Below are positions 20,952-29,083 of a DNA stretch of 64,000 nt, one piece after another. Source of the stretch: Streptomyces cupreus (GTDB lineage Bacteria > Actinomycetota > Actinomycetes > Streptomycetales > Streptomycetaceae). The notes under the pieces were generated by a model. That model was not told the DNA's origin, did not search any database, and saw only the letters and a list, made by a program, of their open reading frames with translations. Position 1 is the stretch's first letter, and each line of letters begins with the position of its first letter. A program made the translations under genes and the position numbers. The stretch lies in assembly GCF_014257025.1 (NCBI RefSeq), contig NZ_JACMSF010000008.1:169288-233287 (forward strand). The letters run 5' to 3'.

Positions 20952-22079
20952 ATGACCGCCCGTACGCCCGCTCCCTTCACCGCCGACGACTACCGCGCCC
21001 GTATGGAGCGCGCCGCGCGGGCGGCCGCCGACGCCGGACTCGCCGGGCTGCTCGTGGCCCCCGGCCCCGACCTGGTGTGGCTCACCGGCTACGCACCCAC
21101 CGCCGTCACCGAACGGCTCACCCTGCTGGTCCTCGTCCCCGGCCAGGACCCCGCGCTGATCGTCCCCGCGCTTGAGGCCCCCGACGCCGCGAAGGCGACC
21201 GGCGCCCCCGCGCTGACCCTGCGCGACTGGACCGACGGCAAGGACCCCTACGCCGTCACGGCGGCCCTGCTTGAGACGGACGGCCGGTTCGGCATCAGCG
21301 ACAACGCCTGGGCCATGCATCTGCTGGGCCTGGCCAAGACCCTGCCCGACTCCTCCTACGCCTCCCTCACCGAGGCGCTGCCGATGCTCCGGGCCGTCAA
21401 GGACGAGGCGGAACTGGAGCGGTTGGCAGCCGCGGGCGCGGCTGCGGACGCAACGTACGAGGAGATCCGGAAGGTTCCCTTCGCCGGCCGCAAGGAGTCC
21501 GAGGTCGCCGCGGACCTGGCCCGGCTGCTGCGGGAGCACGGACACGAGACGGTCGACTTCACCATCGTCGCCTCCGGACCGAACGGTGCCAACCCGCACC
21601 ACGAGGCCGGGGACCGCGTCATCGAACGCGGCGACATGGTCGTCCTCGACTTCGGCGGCCTCCTCGGCGGCTACGGCTCCGACACCTCCCGCACGGTCCA
21701 TGTGGGCGAGCCCACGGACGAGGAGCGCCGGATCCACGACATCGTGCGCGAGGCCCAGGAGGCGGGCTTCCGGGCCGTACGGCCCGGCGTCCCCTGCCAG
21801 GAGGTGGACCGGGCCGCCCGCGCGGTCATCACGGACGCCGGGTACGGCGCGTACTTCATCCACCGCACCGGCCACGGCATCGGCGTCACCACGCACGAGC
21901 CGCCGTACATGATCGAGGGCGAGGAACAGCCCCTCGTGCCCGGGATGTGCTTCTCCGTGGAGCCCGGCATCTACCTGCCGGGCCGGTTCGGGGTGCGCAT
22001 CGAGGACATCGTCACGGTCACCGAGGACGGCGGCCGGCGCCTCAACGAAACGACCCGCGAGATGGTCATAGTGGACTGA
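20952..22079 (+). CDS. M24-family Xaa-Pro aminopeptidase
   Basis: The protein has 375 residues: a creatinase-like N-terminal domain (residues about 10-130), then the pita-bread M24 domain. All five metal ligands are visible: Asp in MVVLDFGG, Asp in GSDTSRTVH, His in HRTGHGIGV, Glu in FSVEPGIYLP and Glu in VRIEDIVTV. The protein should cleave N-terminal residues before proline in the cytoplasm. Start ATG 20952 has cagggaggccc just upstream. It is followed 49 bp later by an APH-like gene on the same strand. Confidence 0.9.
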   Translation: MTARTPAPFTADDYRARMERAARAAADAGLAGLLVAPGPDLVWLTGYAPTAVTERLTLLVLVPGQDPALIVPALEAPDAAKATGAPALTLRDWTDGKDPYAVTAALLETDGRFGISDNAWAMHLLGLAKTLPDSSYASLTEALPMLRAVKDEAELERLAAAGAAADATYEEIRKVPFAGRKESEVAADLARLLREHGHETVDFTIVASGPNGANPHHEAGDRVIERGDMVVLDFGGLLGGYGSDTSRTVHVGEPTDEERRIHDIVREAQEAGFRAVRPGVPCQEVDRAARAVITDAGYGAYFIHRTGHGIGVTTHEPPYMIEGEEQPLVPGMCFSVEPGIYLPGRFGVRIEDIVTVTEDGGRRLNETTREMVIVD

Positions 22080-22128
22080 AACGGCCCCAGGAGTCCCGGC
22101 ACCCTTCCACCGACATACGGCGCGACCC

Positions 22129-23079
22129 ATGACCCAGGCACCGACACCCACCGCGGACATCGTCCGCCGACTGGTCCGTTCCCTGCTCAAGGACGGTGCG
22201 GACGACACCGCAGGACCCGAGGTCCGGCCCGTCGCCGAGGGCGGCGAGCCCGCCACCTGGTGGGTCGGCACCCGCCATGTTCTGCGCCTCGCGCCCGACC
22301 GCGAGACCGCCTCCCGGCAGCGCCGCGAGCTGCGGCTGCGTGATCTCGTCCGCCCGCACGTCCCGGTCGCCGTCCCGACGAGCGTCGCGCACGGCGAGTG
22401 GGCGCCGGGGCTGACCTACACGCTGGACACCAAGATGCCCGGCGGCTCGGCCGAGGTGTACGACGTGTCCGCCCTCGGGGAGGCCGACCTGGCCGGGCTG
22501 CTCACCGGGCTGCGCGAGGTCCCCGTGCGGCAGGCCGAGGCGCTCGGCGTGCCGCGCACCGGCCCGCGCTCCCTTGAGGGGCTGCGCCGCTTCGCCGAAC
22601 GCGCCGCAGGGCGCCTCGCCGCGGCCGACGAGTCCGGACCTGTCCGGCTGCACCAACTCTCCCCAGCGGCCGCGGTGCAGCTCGCCGCCCAGCCCGGCAG
22701 CGCCGTCCTCGTCCACCACGGCCTGACCGGCGAGCACCTGGTGGTCAGCGCCGACGGCCGGGTGCGCGGCGTCCTCGGCTGGACCGACACGGTGGTCGGC
22801 GACCCCGCCGAGGACATCGCCGGGCTCGCCCGCGCGGTCGGTTCCCCGGCCGCCGTCCGCGCCGCCACCCTCGCCGGCTACGGCGCCCGACCCTGTCTGC
22901 GCGGCCTGTGGCTGGCCCGCTGCGACACCGTCGTCCAGCTCGCCGAGGCCCTCGACGGCACGGGCGGCGCCTCCCTGCCGCTGCTGCGTCAGCAACTGGA
23001 GCTCGCGTGGGAGGCGATCCTGCTGGAGCGGGTGACCGAACTGAGGGGGGACGACACCAAGGACGGCGGCGAGTCATGA
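22129..23079 (+). CDS. Degenerate aminoglycoside-phosphotransferase-fold protein
   Basis: The protein has 316 residues with the layout of the APH/choline-kinase fold: an N-lobe with WWVGTRHVLRLAPDRETASRQ (conserved Arg in place of Lys after the strand) and a C-lobe. The catalytic loop reads VHHGLTGEHLVV where active members have HGDLxxxN, so the catalytic Asp and the metal Asn are lost. The following strand is VLGWTDTVVGDPAEDIAGL, in which the metal-binding Asp of IDW is Gly, while the structural GDPxxD is kept. It is therefore probably not a working kinase. It follows the M24 peptidase gene and converges on treZ. Confidence 0.72.
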   Translation: MTQAPTPTADIVRRLVRSLLKDGADDTAGPEVRPVAEGGEPATWWVGTRHVLRLAPDRETASRQRRELRLRDLVRPHVPVAVPTSVAHGEWAPGLTYTLDTKMPGGSAEVYDVSALGEADLAGLLTGLREVPVRQAEALGVPRTGPRSLEGLRRFAERAAGRLAAADESGPVRLHQLSPAAAVQLAAQPGSAVLVHHGLTGEHLVVSADGRVRGVLGWTDTVVGDPAEDIAGLARAVGSPAAVRAATLAGYGARPCLRGLWLARCDTVVQLAEALDGTGGASLPLLRQQLELAWEAILLERVTELRGDDTKDGGES

Positions 23080-23086
23080 GGCCGGC

Positions 23087-24832
23087 TCACTCCTGGAGCA
23101 GCACCACGCACGACTCCCCGGGCAGATGCAGCACCCCGTCCTTGCCGGGCCCCTCCACGGGCTCCCAGGCAGCCAGTACGCGCGCGTGACGGGGGCCCAG
23201 CGGGATCTGAGCCGGTTCCTTGGCGAGGTTGACGGCAACGCGTACGTCCCCGCGCCGGAAGGCGAGCCAGCGCTGCTGCTCGTCGTAGGCCACCTTGATG
23301 TCGGCGAGGTCGGGGTCGGTGAGGTCCGGTTGCTCGTGCCGCAGGGCGATGAGCCGGCGGTACCAGGCCAGCACGCGTGCGTGGGGCTCGCGGTCGGGCT
23401 CGGACCAGTCCAGGCAGGAGCGGTCGCGGGTCGCCGGGTCCTGCGGGTCGGGTACGTCCTCCTCGGCCCAGCCGTGCGCGGCGAACTCCCGGCGTCTGCC
23501 CCGCCGTACCGCCTCGGCGAGGTCGCGGTCGGTGTGGTCGGTGAAGAACTGCCAGGGCGTGCCCGCCGCCCACTCCTCGCCCATGAACAGCATCGGCGTG
23601 AACGGCGCGGTCAGGGTCAGTGTGGCCGCGCAGGCCAGCAGGCCGGGGGAGAGGGTGGCGGCGAGCCGGTCGCCCTGGGCGCGGTTGCCGACCTGGTCGT
23701 GGGTCTGGCTGTAGCCCAGCAGCCGGTGTCCGGCCACCCGCGAGCGGTCCAGCGCCCGCCCGTGGTGCCGGCCCCGGAAGCTGGAGTACGTGCCGTCGTG
23801 GAAGTACCCGCCGGTGAGCGTCTTGGCGACGGCCGTGAGGGGGGAGCGCCCGAAGTCGGCGTAGTAGCCCTGGGACTCGCCGGTCAGCGCGGAGTGCAGG
23901 GCGTGGTGGAAGTCGTCGCTCCACTGCGCCTGGAGCCCCAACCCGCCCTCCGCGCGCGGGGTGACGATCCGGGGGTCGTTCAGGTCGGACTCGGCGATCA
24001 GGAACAGCGGCCGGTCCAGATCGGCCGACAGGGAGTCCACGGCCGTCGACAGCTCCTCCAGGAAGTGGCACGCGCGTGTGTCGCGCAGCGCGTGCACCGC
24101 GTCCAGGCGGAGTCCGTCGACGCGGTAGTCGCGCAGCCACGCCAGCGCGCTTCCCACGAGGTAGTCGCGCACCTCGTCGGAGCCGGGCGCGTCCAGGTTG
24201 ACGGCGGCGCCCCAGGGCGTGTGGTGAGTCTCGGTGAAGTACGGCCCGAAGGCGGGCAGGTAGTTGCCCGACGGGCCGAGGTGGTTGTGCACCACGTCGA
24301 GCACGACACCGAGGCCGAGTTCATGCGCCCGGTCGACAAACCGTTTCAGCGCCGCGGGCCCGCCGTACGGCTCGTGCACCGCCCACAGCGAGACCCCCTC
24401 GTACCCCCAGCCGTGCCGGCCCGGGAAGGGGCAGACCGGCATCAACTCGACGTGGGTGACGCCCAGTTCGACGAGATGCCCGAGCCGCTCGGCGGCCGCG
24501 TCCAGGGTGCCCTCACGCGTGTACGTGCCCACGTGCAGCTCGTACAGGACCGCGCCCGGCAGCGGGCGTCCCGCCCATTCGGTGCGCCAGGTGTAGCGCC
24601 CGTGGTCCACGACCGCGCTCTGTCCGTCCGGCCCGTCGGGCTGGCGGCGCGAGCGCGGGTCGGGCAGCACCGGACCGTCGTCCAGCGCGTAGCCGTACCG
24701 GGTGCCGTCCTCGGCGTCCGCCTCCCCCTGCCACCAGCCCTCTCGCTCCGGATCGCGCTCCAACGCGCGCGTGGCGTTCCCGCAATGGAGCGTCACACGG
24801 TCGGCCTGCGGTGCCCACACCTCGAACTGCAC
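23087..24832 (-). CDS. treZ: Malto-oligosyltrehalose trehalohydrolase
   Basis: The protein has 581 residues, the normal size. An N-terminal CBM48-like domain (FEVWAPQADRVTLHC) precedes the GH13 barrel. GH13 regions are visible: VVLDVVHNHLGP (region I), GLRLDAVHAL (region II, nucleophile Asp), FLIAESDLND (region III, acid Glu) and YSQTHDQVGNR (region IV). It releases trehalose from maltooligosyl-trehalose made by TreY. treY and glgX lie 4-10 kb downstream in the same orientation, but with unrelated genes between them. Trehalose made this way protects spores and hyphae. Confidence 0.96.
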   Translation of the reverse strand: MQFEVWAPQADRVTLHCGNATRALERDPEREGWWQGEADAEDGTRYGYALDDGPVLPDPRSRRQPDGPDGQSAVVDHGRYTWRTEWAGRPLPGAVLYELHVGTYTREGTLDAAAERLGHLVELGVTHVELMPVCPFPGRHGWGYEGVSLWAVHEPYGGPAALKRFVDRAHELGLGVVLDVVHNHLGPSGNYLPAFGPYFTETHHTPWGAAVNLDAPGSDEVRDYLVGSALAWLRDYRVDGLRLDAVHALRDTRACHFLEELSTAVDSLSADLDRPLFLIAESDLNDPRIVTPRAEGGLGLQAQWSDDFHHALHSALTGESQGYYADFGRSPLTAVAKTLTGGYFHDGTYSSFRGRHHGRALDRSRVAGHRLLGYSQTHDQVGNRAQGDRLAATLSPGLLACAATLTLTAPFTPMLFMGEEWAAGTPWQFFTDHTDRDLAEAVRRGRRREFAAHGWAEEDVPDPQDPATRDRSCLDWSEPDREPHARVLAWYRRLIALRHEQPDLTDPDLADIKVAYDEQQRWLAFRRGDVRVAVNLAKEPAQIPLGPRHARVLAAWEPVEGPGKDGVLHLPGESCVVLLQE

Positions 24833-25005
24833 GGACGGTTCCCCTTCGTCTGCTCACCGTGATGTAGCCCGTCCATGGTGCTTCAAACGAGATCAATCCG
24901 CTTTTGAATCTTCCCTTTTGCGGCAGGTGTCTTCGGGTACGCACGCGTGCCGGGTGTTTACTCGTTTTCTGGACACTCCGGCCCACCTGACCGACAATCA
25001 CGAGC

Positions 25006-25557
25006 GTGACGTCGTCTTTCGAGTTCAACACGTACCCCGCGCGGCTCTCCGACGCGGAGCGCGACAAGGCGCTGAAGGTGCTCCGTGACGGCGTTGCCAT
25101 GGGCCGTCTCTCGCACGACACGTTCATCCGGCGCATGGAGCTGGCATTCGCCGCCCGCCGCGTCGACGAGCTCGTCGCCCTGACCGCCGACCTGCCTCAG
25201 GAGAACCGCTTCTCCCGCATGATCTTCGGCACCGTCGAGGCGGTCTCCGGTTTCGGGGTACGGCTGCGCAGGGCCTGGCAGGCCGAGCGGCTGCCCAAGC
25301 TGCTGCTGCCCCACCCCGGCGGCGGCCATCCGCTGCGCATAGGTCGGGACCCCGCCAACGGTCTGCGGCTGACCCACGAGACGGTCTCCCGGGTGCATGC
25401 CGAACTGACCCGCCAGGGTGGCATGTGGGTGCTGCGCGACCTCGGCTCGACCAACGGCACGACGGTGAACGGCCGACGGGTCATCGGGGTGGCCGTCGTC
25501 CGCGAGGGCGACCAGGTCGGGTTCGGGCAGCTGTCCTTCCGGCTCGCCGTGAACTGA
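25006..25557 (+). CDS. DUF1707 and FHA domain protein
   Basis: The protein has 183 residues and starts at GTG 25006. Residues about 10-65 (YPARLSDAERDKALKVLRDG ... MGRLSHDTFIRRMELA) are the DUF1707 helical domain common in actinobacteria. Residues about 98-180 are an FHA domain with the phosphothreonine-binding features IGRDPANGLRL, SRVHAEL and DLGSTNGTTVNGRRV. It should bind a phosphothreonine protein made by a Ser/Thr kinase. No strong Shine-Dalgarno sequence precedes the GTG. No kinase is adjacent; the nearest is 27 kb away in the GTPase operon, and no link between them is implied. Confidence 0.9.
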   Translation: MTSSFEFNTYPARLSDAERDKALKVLRDGVAMGRLSHDTFIRRMELAFAARRVDELVALTADLPQENRFSRMIFGTVEAVSGFGVRLRRAWQAERLPKLLLPHPGGGHPLRIGRDPANGLRLTHETVSRVHAELTRQGGMWVLRDLGSTNGTTVNGRRVIGVAVVREGDQVGFGQLSFRLAVN

Positions 25558-25711
25558 GCCGTACCTTAGCTCTGGCCTTGGCTTTACGGGGTGCAGTGGG
25601 TGAAATCCCTTTCGATGCGCGGGTGTTGACGTACCCGCAATAGTCGTGACTGACTGTGCGTACTCCATGCACACCAGGTGAATCGACGGCACCGGCTCGC
25701 GGAGGTGCGCC

Positions 25712-27064
25712 CTGCTGCCACTCCTCCGCTACCCGACCGCCGACGAGCTCGGCGCCCGGGCGGCCGCGTTCGTCACCCGCCATCCCTCGGACGCACGGCT
25801 GCGCCGTGTCGGGACCTCCCGCGGGGGAAGTCCTCTGTGGCTGCTGTCCGTCGGCCACGGCAGCCGCCAGGCCCTCGTCGTCGCCGGACCGCACGCCAAC
25901 GAACCCGTGGGCGGCGCCACCGCCCTCCGCCTCGCCGAACGGGTCCTCGCCGACCCCCGCCGCCACGAGGACGCCGACGCCACCTGGAACCTCCTGCTCT
26001 GCCTCGACCCCGACGGCCTGCGCCGCAACGAGGGCTGGCTGCAGGGCCCGTACACCCTCGGCCGCTACTTCCGGAACTTCTTCCGTCCCGGCTTCCTGGA
26101 GCAGCCCGAGTGGCTGCCCGACGGCGCAGACCGTGCCACGCTGCCCGAGACCCGCGCCCTGCTCGCCCTCCAGGATGAACTGCGGCCCTTCCTCCAGTGC
26201 TCGCTGCACGGCGTCGACGTCGGCGGCGGCTTCGTCGAGCTGACCCACGACCTGCCCGGCTTCCCGCGCCGCCTCGCGCACACCGCGGCCCGCCTCCGCA
26301 TCCCCCGTGAACTCGGCCCGTACGACACCCTGTACTGGCCGCGTCTTGGGCCCGCCGTCTACCGGATCCCGCCGCCGCGCCGGGGCGACCTCGCCGCGGC
26401 CATCACCGAGGCCGCCGTGGAGTCGACATGGTTCCACCCCTACCGATACGGCACGGTGACGGCGGTGGTCGAGGCACCCATGTGGGGCGTGGCCGCTGTG
26501 GAGGACGACACCACCCCCGCCGACGCGTCCGCCGTCCTGCGCACGGTCAGCCGCGCCCTGCGCCACGACTCCCGGCTGCTGGCACGACTCCTCGCCCGGA
26601 TCCGGCACCACCTGCCCGCCACCGCGGACACCGAGCGACTGCTCGCCCCGGTCGACGACTATTTACTGGTCTGCCCAGGGCTCGCCGACGCGTGGGACCC
26701 CGACATCGTCACCGCCGACGCCCATCCGCTGCCCCCGCTCAGCACCGCCCATCTGGCCACCCTGCGCATCGCCGGGCGGCGGCTGGCGCTGCGCACGGCG
26801 GGCCTGCTGCACCAGCTGGTGACCGGTGCCGGGCGCGACCCGGCCGGTGCGCTGCCGGAGCTGGACCGGCTCATCGACCTGTGGTGTGCCGACTACCGCG
26901 ACGGCTGCGGGGCGCGATGGATACCGGTGGCGCGCCAGGTCGAATACCAGTCCCGTGTGGTGCTCGCCGCGTTCGACCTGGCCTCGCGCCACGCGCGCGC
27001 GGATTCCCGTTCGGGTGAGCAGGGGTGGGGTTCCGAGGCCGCCGTGCCGATGCATCGGGAATGA
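25712..27064 (+). CDS. M14-family zinc carboxypeptidase-like protein, probable CTG start, TTA codon
   Basis: The protein has about 450 residues from the proposed CTG at 25712. An in-frame stop at 25679-25681 and the absence of ATG or GTG before the zinc motif force a start here; ggagg at 25701-25705 is 6 nt upstream, and the paralogue at 27539-28789 begins at the matching residue. M14 features are His61 and Glu64 (PHANEPVGG), the third zinc His in CSLHGVDVGG, and the catalytic Glu in AVVEAPMWG. No signal peptide is seen. A TTA codon at 26663-26665 (residue 318) suggests bldA control. Its stop overlaps the subtilisin inhibitor start (ATGA), so the two are co-translated. Confidence 0.83.
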   Translation: MLPLLRYPTADELGARAAAFVTRHPSDARLRRVGTSRGGSPLWLLSVGHGSRQALVVAGPHANEPVGGATALRLAERVLADPRRHEDADATWNLLLCLDPDGLRRNEGWLQGPYTLGRYFRNFFRPGFLEQPEWLPDGADRATLPETRALLALQDELRPFLQCSLHGVDVGGGFVELTHDLPGFPRRLAHTAARLRIPRELGPYDTLYWPRLGPAVYRIPPPRRGDLAAAITEAAVESTWFHPYRYGTVTAVVEAPMWGVAAVEDDTTPADASAVLRTVSRALRHDSRLLARLLARIRHHLPATADTERLLAPVDDYLLVCPGLADAWDPDIVTADAHPLPPLSTAHLATLRIAGRRLALRTAGLLHQLVTGAGRDPAGALPELDRLIDLWCADYRDGCGARWIPVARQVEYQSRVVLAAFDLASRHARADSRSGEQGWGSEAAVPMHRE

Positions 27065-27492
27065 CACACTCCACCACAGTGAAGGCGGGACGGGCCGGTG
27101 CCCGGGGCGTCCTGCTCGCGGTTGCCTCCCTCCTCGTCCTCGCGGCGGTTCCGGCGCACTCCGCCGAGCGGGAGACCTTCCCGGGCAACTGGCTCTACCT
27201 CACGCTCACCACGGGCAACGCACGGTCCGGCGACACCCGCGGCACGCTGCTGATGTGCAACCCGCCCCTCGGCCACGCGAGCGCCGCCGAGGCCTGCGCG
27301 GAACTGGCGGCGGTCGAGGGCGACATCGACCGCATGACGCAGAAGGACACGCTCTGCCCGATGATCTACGCCCCGGTTTCCGTCAAGGCGAGGGGCCATT
27401 GGAACGGCCGTCCGGTCGAGTACCGGCGGACCTTCGACAGCGCGTGCCGGATGGAGGCGTGGACGGGGGTGGTGTTCGCACTGGACGACTGA
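27061..27492 (+). CDS. Streptomyces subtilisin inhibitor (SSI) family protein
   Basis: The precursor has 143 residues, the standard length. A Sec signal (GVLLAVASLLVLAAVPAHSA) is followed by the mature inhibitor starting near GNWLYLTLTTGN. Four cysteines for two disulfides are in LLMCNPPLGHASAAEAC and LCPMIYAPV/DSACRMEAW. The reactive loop reads TLCPMIYAPV, so the P1 residue is Met as in SSI itself, which favours subtilisin-type proteases. It overlaps the carboxypeptidase gene by four bases, an unusual pairing of a protease inhibitor with a peptidase of another class. A secreted S8 protease is encoded at 4120-5913. Confidence 0.95.
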   Translation: MTHSTTVKAGRAGARGVLLAVASLLVLAAVPAHSAERETFPGNWLYLTLTTGNARSGDTRGTLLMCNPPLGHASAAEACAELAAVEGDIDRMTQKDTLCPMIYAPVSVKARGHWNGRPVEYRRTFDSACRMEAWTGVVFALDD

Positions 27493-27538
27493 GGGGCCGA
27501 CGGTGACGCCTTCGCACGCGCGCGTGGCGTGACGGCTC

Positions 27539-28789
27539 TCATGCCGCCCGGTCGCGCGCGTGCCGGGCCGCCGCGACGACCGTGCGGGACTGGTGCTCGA
27601 TCTGGTGTTCCAAGGGCACCCAGCGGGCGCGGAACCGGCGCTCGAAGGAACCGCTCCAGGACGCCACGAGCCGTTCCAGACCCGGCGCCGCACGGTCGTC
27701 GGTCTCCTGCAGCACCCGCAGCAGCATGGCCGCCGCCCGCAGCGGCAGACGGCGCGCGAAGGCGTCCACACTGCCGATGTACGCGCGCGTGTGGTCCGCG
27801 GGCACCATGTGCGTCCAGTCCGCGGCCAGCCCCGGCACCAGCTCCAGCGCCCACCGCGCCGCCCGCAACAGCGGCCCGTCGACGCCGTTGAGGCGGGGCA
27901 GCACCTCGGTGAGCACCCGCTCCACCTCCAGCGCGTCCCGCACCAGCCGGCCTGCGAGCCGCCGCATCGCCGCCGCCGGTGCCGGATGCGGTGCGGGGTC
28001 GTCCACCAGGTCGCTCGCCCACATCGGCACCTCCACGACCGCCGTCAGACCGCCGTACCGGTGGATGTGGTGCCAGGTGCTGTGCCGCGCGTCGTCCGGC
28101 ATGCTCGGGTACGCCGCATCCGCCCCCGGCGCCGGCATCACATGCACGCCCGGCCCGGACGCGGGCCAGCCCGCGGCGTCCGAGGCGCCCGTCTCCACCG
28201 GGATGTTCAGCTCCGCCGCCGACTTGGCGAACGGCTCGGCCAGCCCGGGCAGGTCCTTCGTCAACTGCACCCAGCTGCCGCCCAGATCGGTCCCGTGCAG
28301 GGTCGCCTGGAGGTAGGGGCGCAGCTCGTCGATGACTCCGGTCAGGGCGCGCGTCTCCGGCGGCAGCCGGTCCGGCGGGAGTACGGCGGGCGACCATTCG
28401 GGCTGCTCGGGGCCCGCAGGCCGGAAGAAGCCGAGGTGGTAGTCGAACAGGCTGCGCGGCGCCGGGGTGACGTGCAGGCTCGCCCCGTCGGGATCGGCGC
28501 ACAGCAGGAAGTGCCAGGAGGTGCCGGCCCGCAACGCCCGCTCGTGCAGGACCCGTTCGGCGAGCGCGAGGAGGGTGTGGCCGCCGGTCGGCTCGTTGGC
28601 GTGGGCGCCCGCGACCACCAGCACGGCGGGCCTCGCACGGCCCACGGACAGCAGGTGGAGGGGACGGCCCGCTCGCGAGACACCCACCTGCCTCAGGGTG
28701 CACAGGCCCGGGCGTTGTGCCGCCAACGCCCGGGCCGCCGAGACGACTTCGGTCACCGTGGGGTAGCGCAGCTCCGGCAGGAGACTCAC
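27539..28789 (-). CDS. M14-family zinc carboxypeptidase-like protein, paralogue
   Basis: The protein has about 416 residues if it begins at GTG 28789 (VSLLPELRYP), the residue matching its paralogue; GTG 28798 or 28831 are alternatives because no single ribosome site is clear. Zinc ligands His63 and Glu66 are in AGAHANEPTGG, the third His in ATLHGTDLGGSWVQ, and the catalytic Glu in AVVEVPMWA. The paralogue at 25712-27064 is alignable over the whole length (LLPxLRYPT, LLCxDPDG, EYQSRVV against EHQSRTV). No signal peptide is seen. It converges on the SSI gene. The tail-to-tail duplicates with SSI between suggest local inverted duplication. Confidence 0.85.
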   Translation of the reverse strand: MSLLPELRYPTVTEVVSAARALAAQRPGLCTLRQVGVSRAGRPLHLLSVGRARPAVLVVAGAHANEPTGGHTLLALAERVLHERALRAGTSWHFLLCADPDGASLHVTPAPRSLFDYHLGFFRPAGPEQPEWSPAVLPPDRLPPETRALTGVIDELRPYLQATLHGTDLGGSWVQLTKDLPGLAEPFAKSAAELNIPVETGASDAAGWPASGPGVHVMPAPGADAAYPSMPDDARHSTWHHIHRYGGLTAVVEVPMWASDLVDDPAPHPAPAAAMRRLAGRLVRDALEVERVLTEVLPRLNGVDGPLLRAARWALELVPGLAADWTHMVPADHTRAYIGSVDAFARRLPLRAAAMLLRVLQETDDRAAPGLERLVASWSGSFERRFRARWVPLEHQIEHQSRTVVAAARHARDRAA

Positions 28790-29083
28790 CCCCGTCACAT
28801 CCGCCCGGCTTCGCAATCCGCAGTACCCCACGGTCGCAGTGCACTGTCAAGGACACACCGGGGAGGCTCCAGGGGGCGCCCGAGCGCATTCACCGTCGGC
28901 AGACAGGGCGGTTGGTGCCAGTGGGAGCCGTGGGAGAGGGATGGGGCCGGGAGCCCGGGTACGGACGCGAGCGGAGGCGTTCGCCACCATGCGCCGGTCG
29001 GTGGGGACGAGCCCCGGGAGCACACGCGGGCACGAGCCGCCGGCAGGACCGAACCGCGGCGCACGGCGGGCGCGGGGGCGCCC
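28790..29083. other. Intergenic region upstream of the M14 paralogue
   Basis: This 294-bp stretch separates the treY stop codon from the M14 start on the same strand. It contains no gene I can support. It probably holds the M14 promoter; no clear -10/-35 pair, repeat or terminator stands out. Confidence 0.4.

Noticed and set aside
27493..27538. Possible terminator between SSI and M14 genes
   Set aside because: The best stem pairs about 8 of 10 positions around a long loop; too weak to call.
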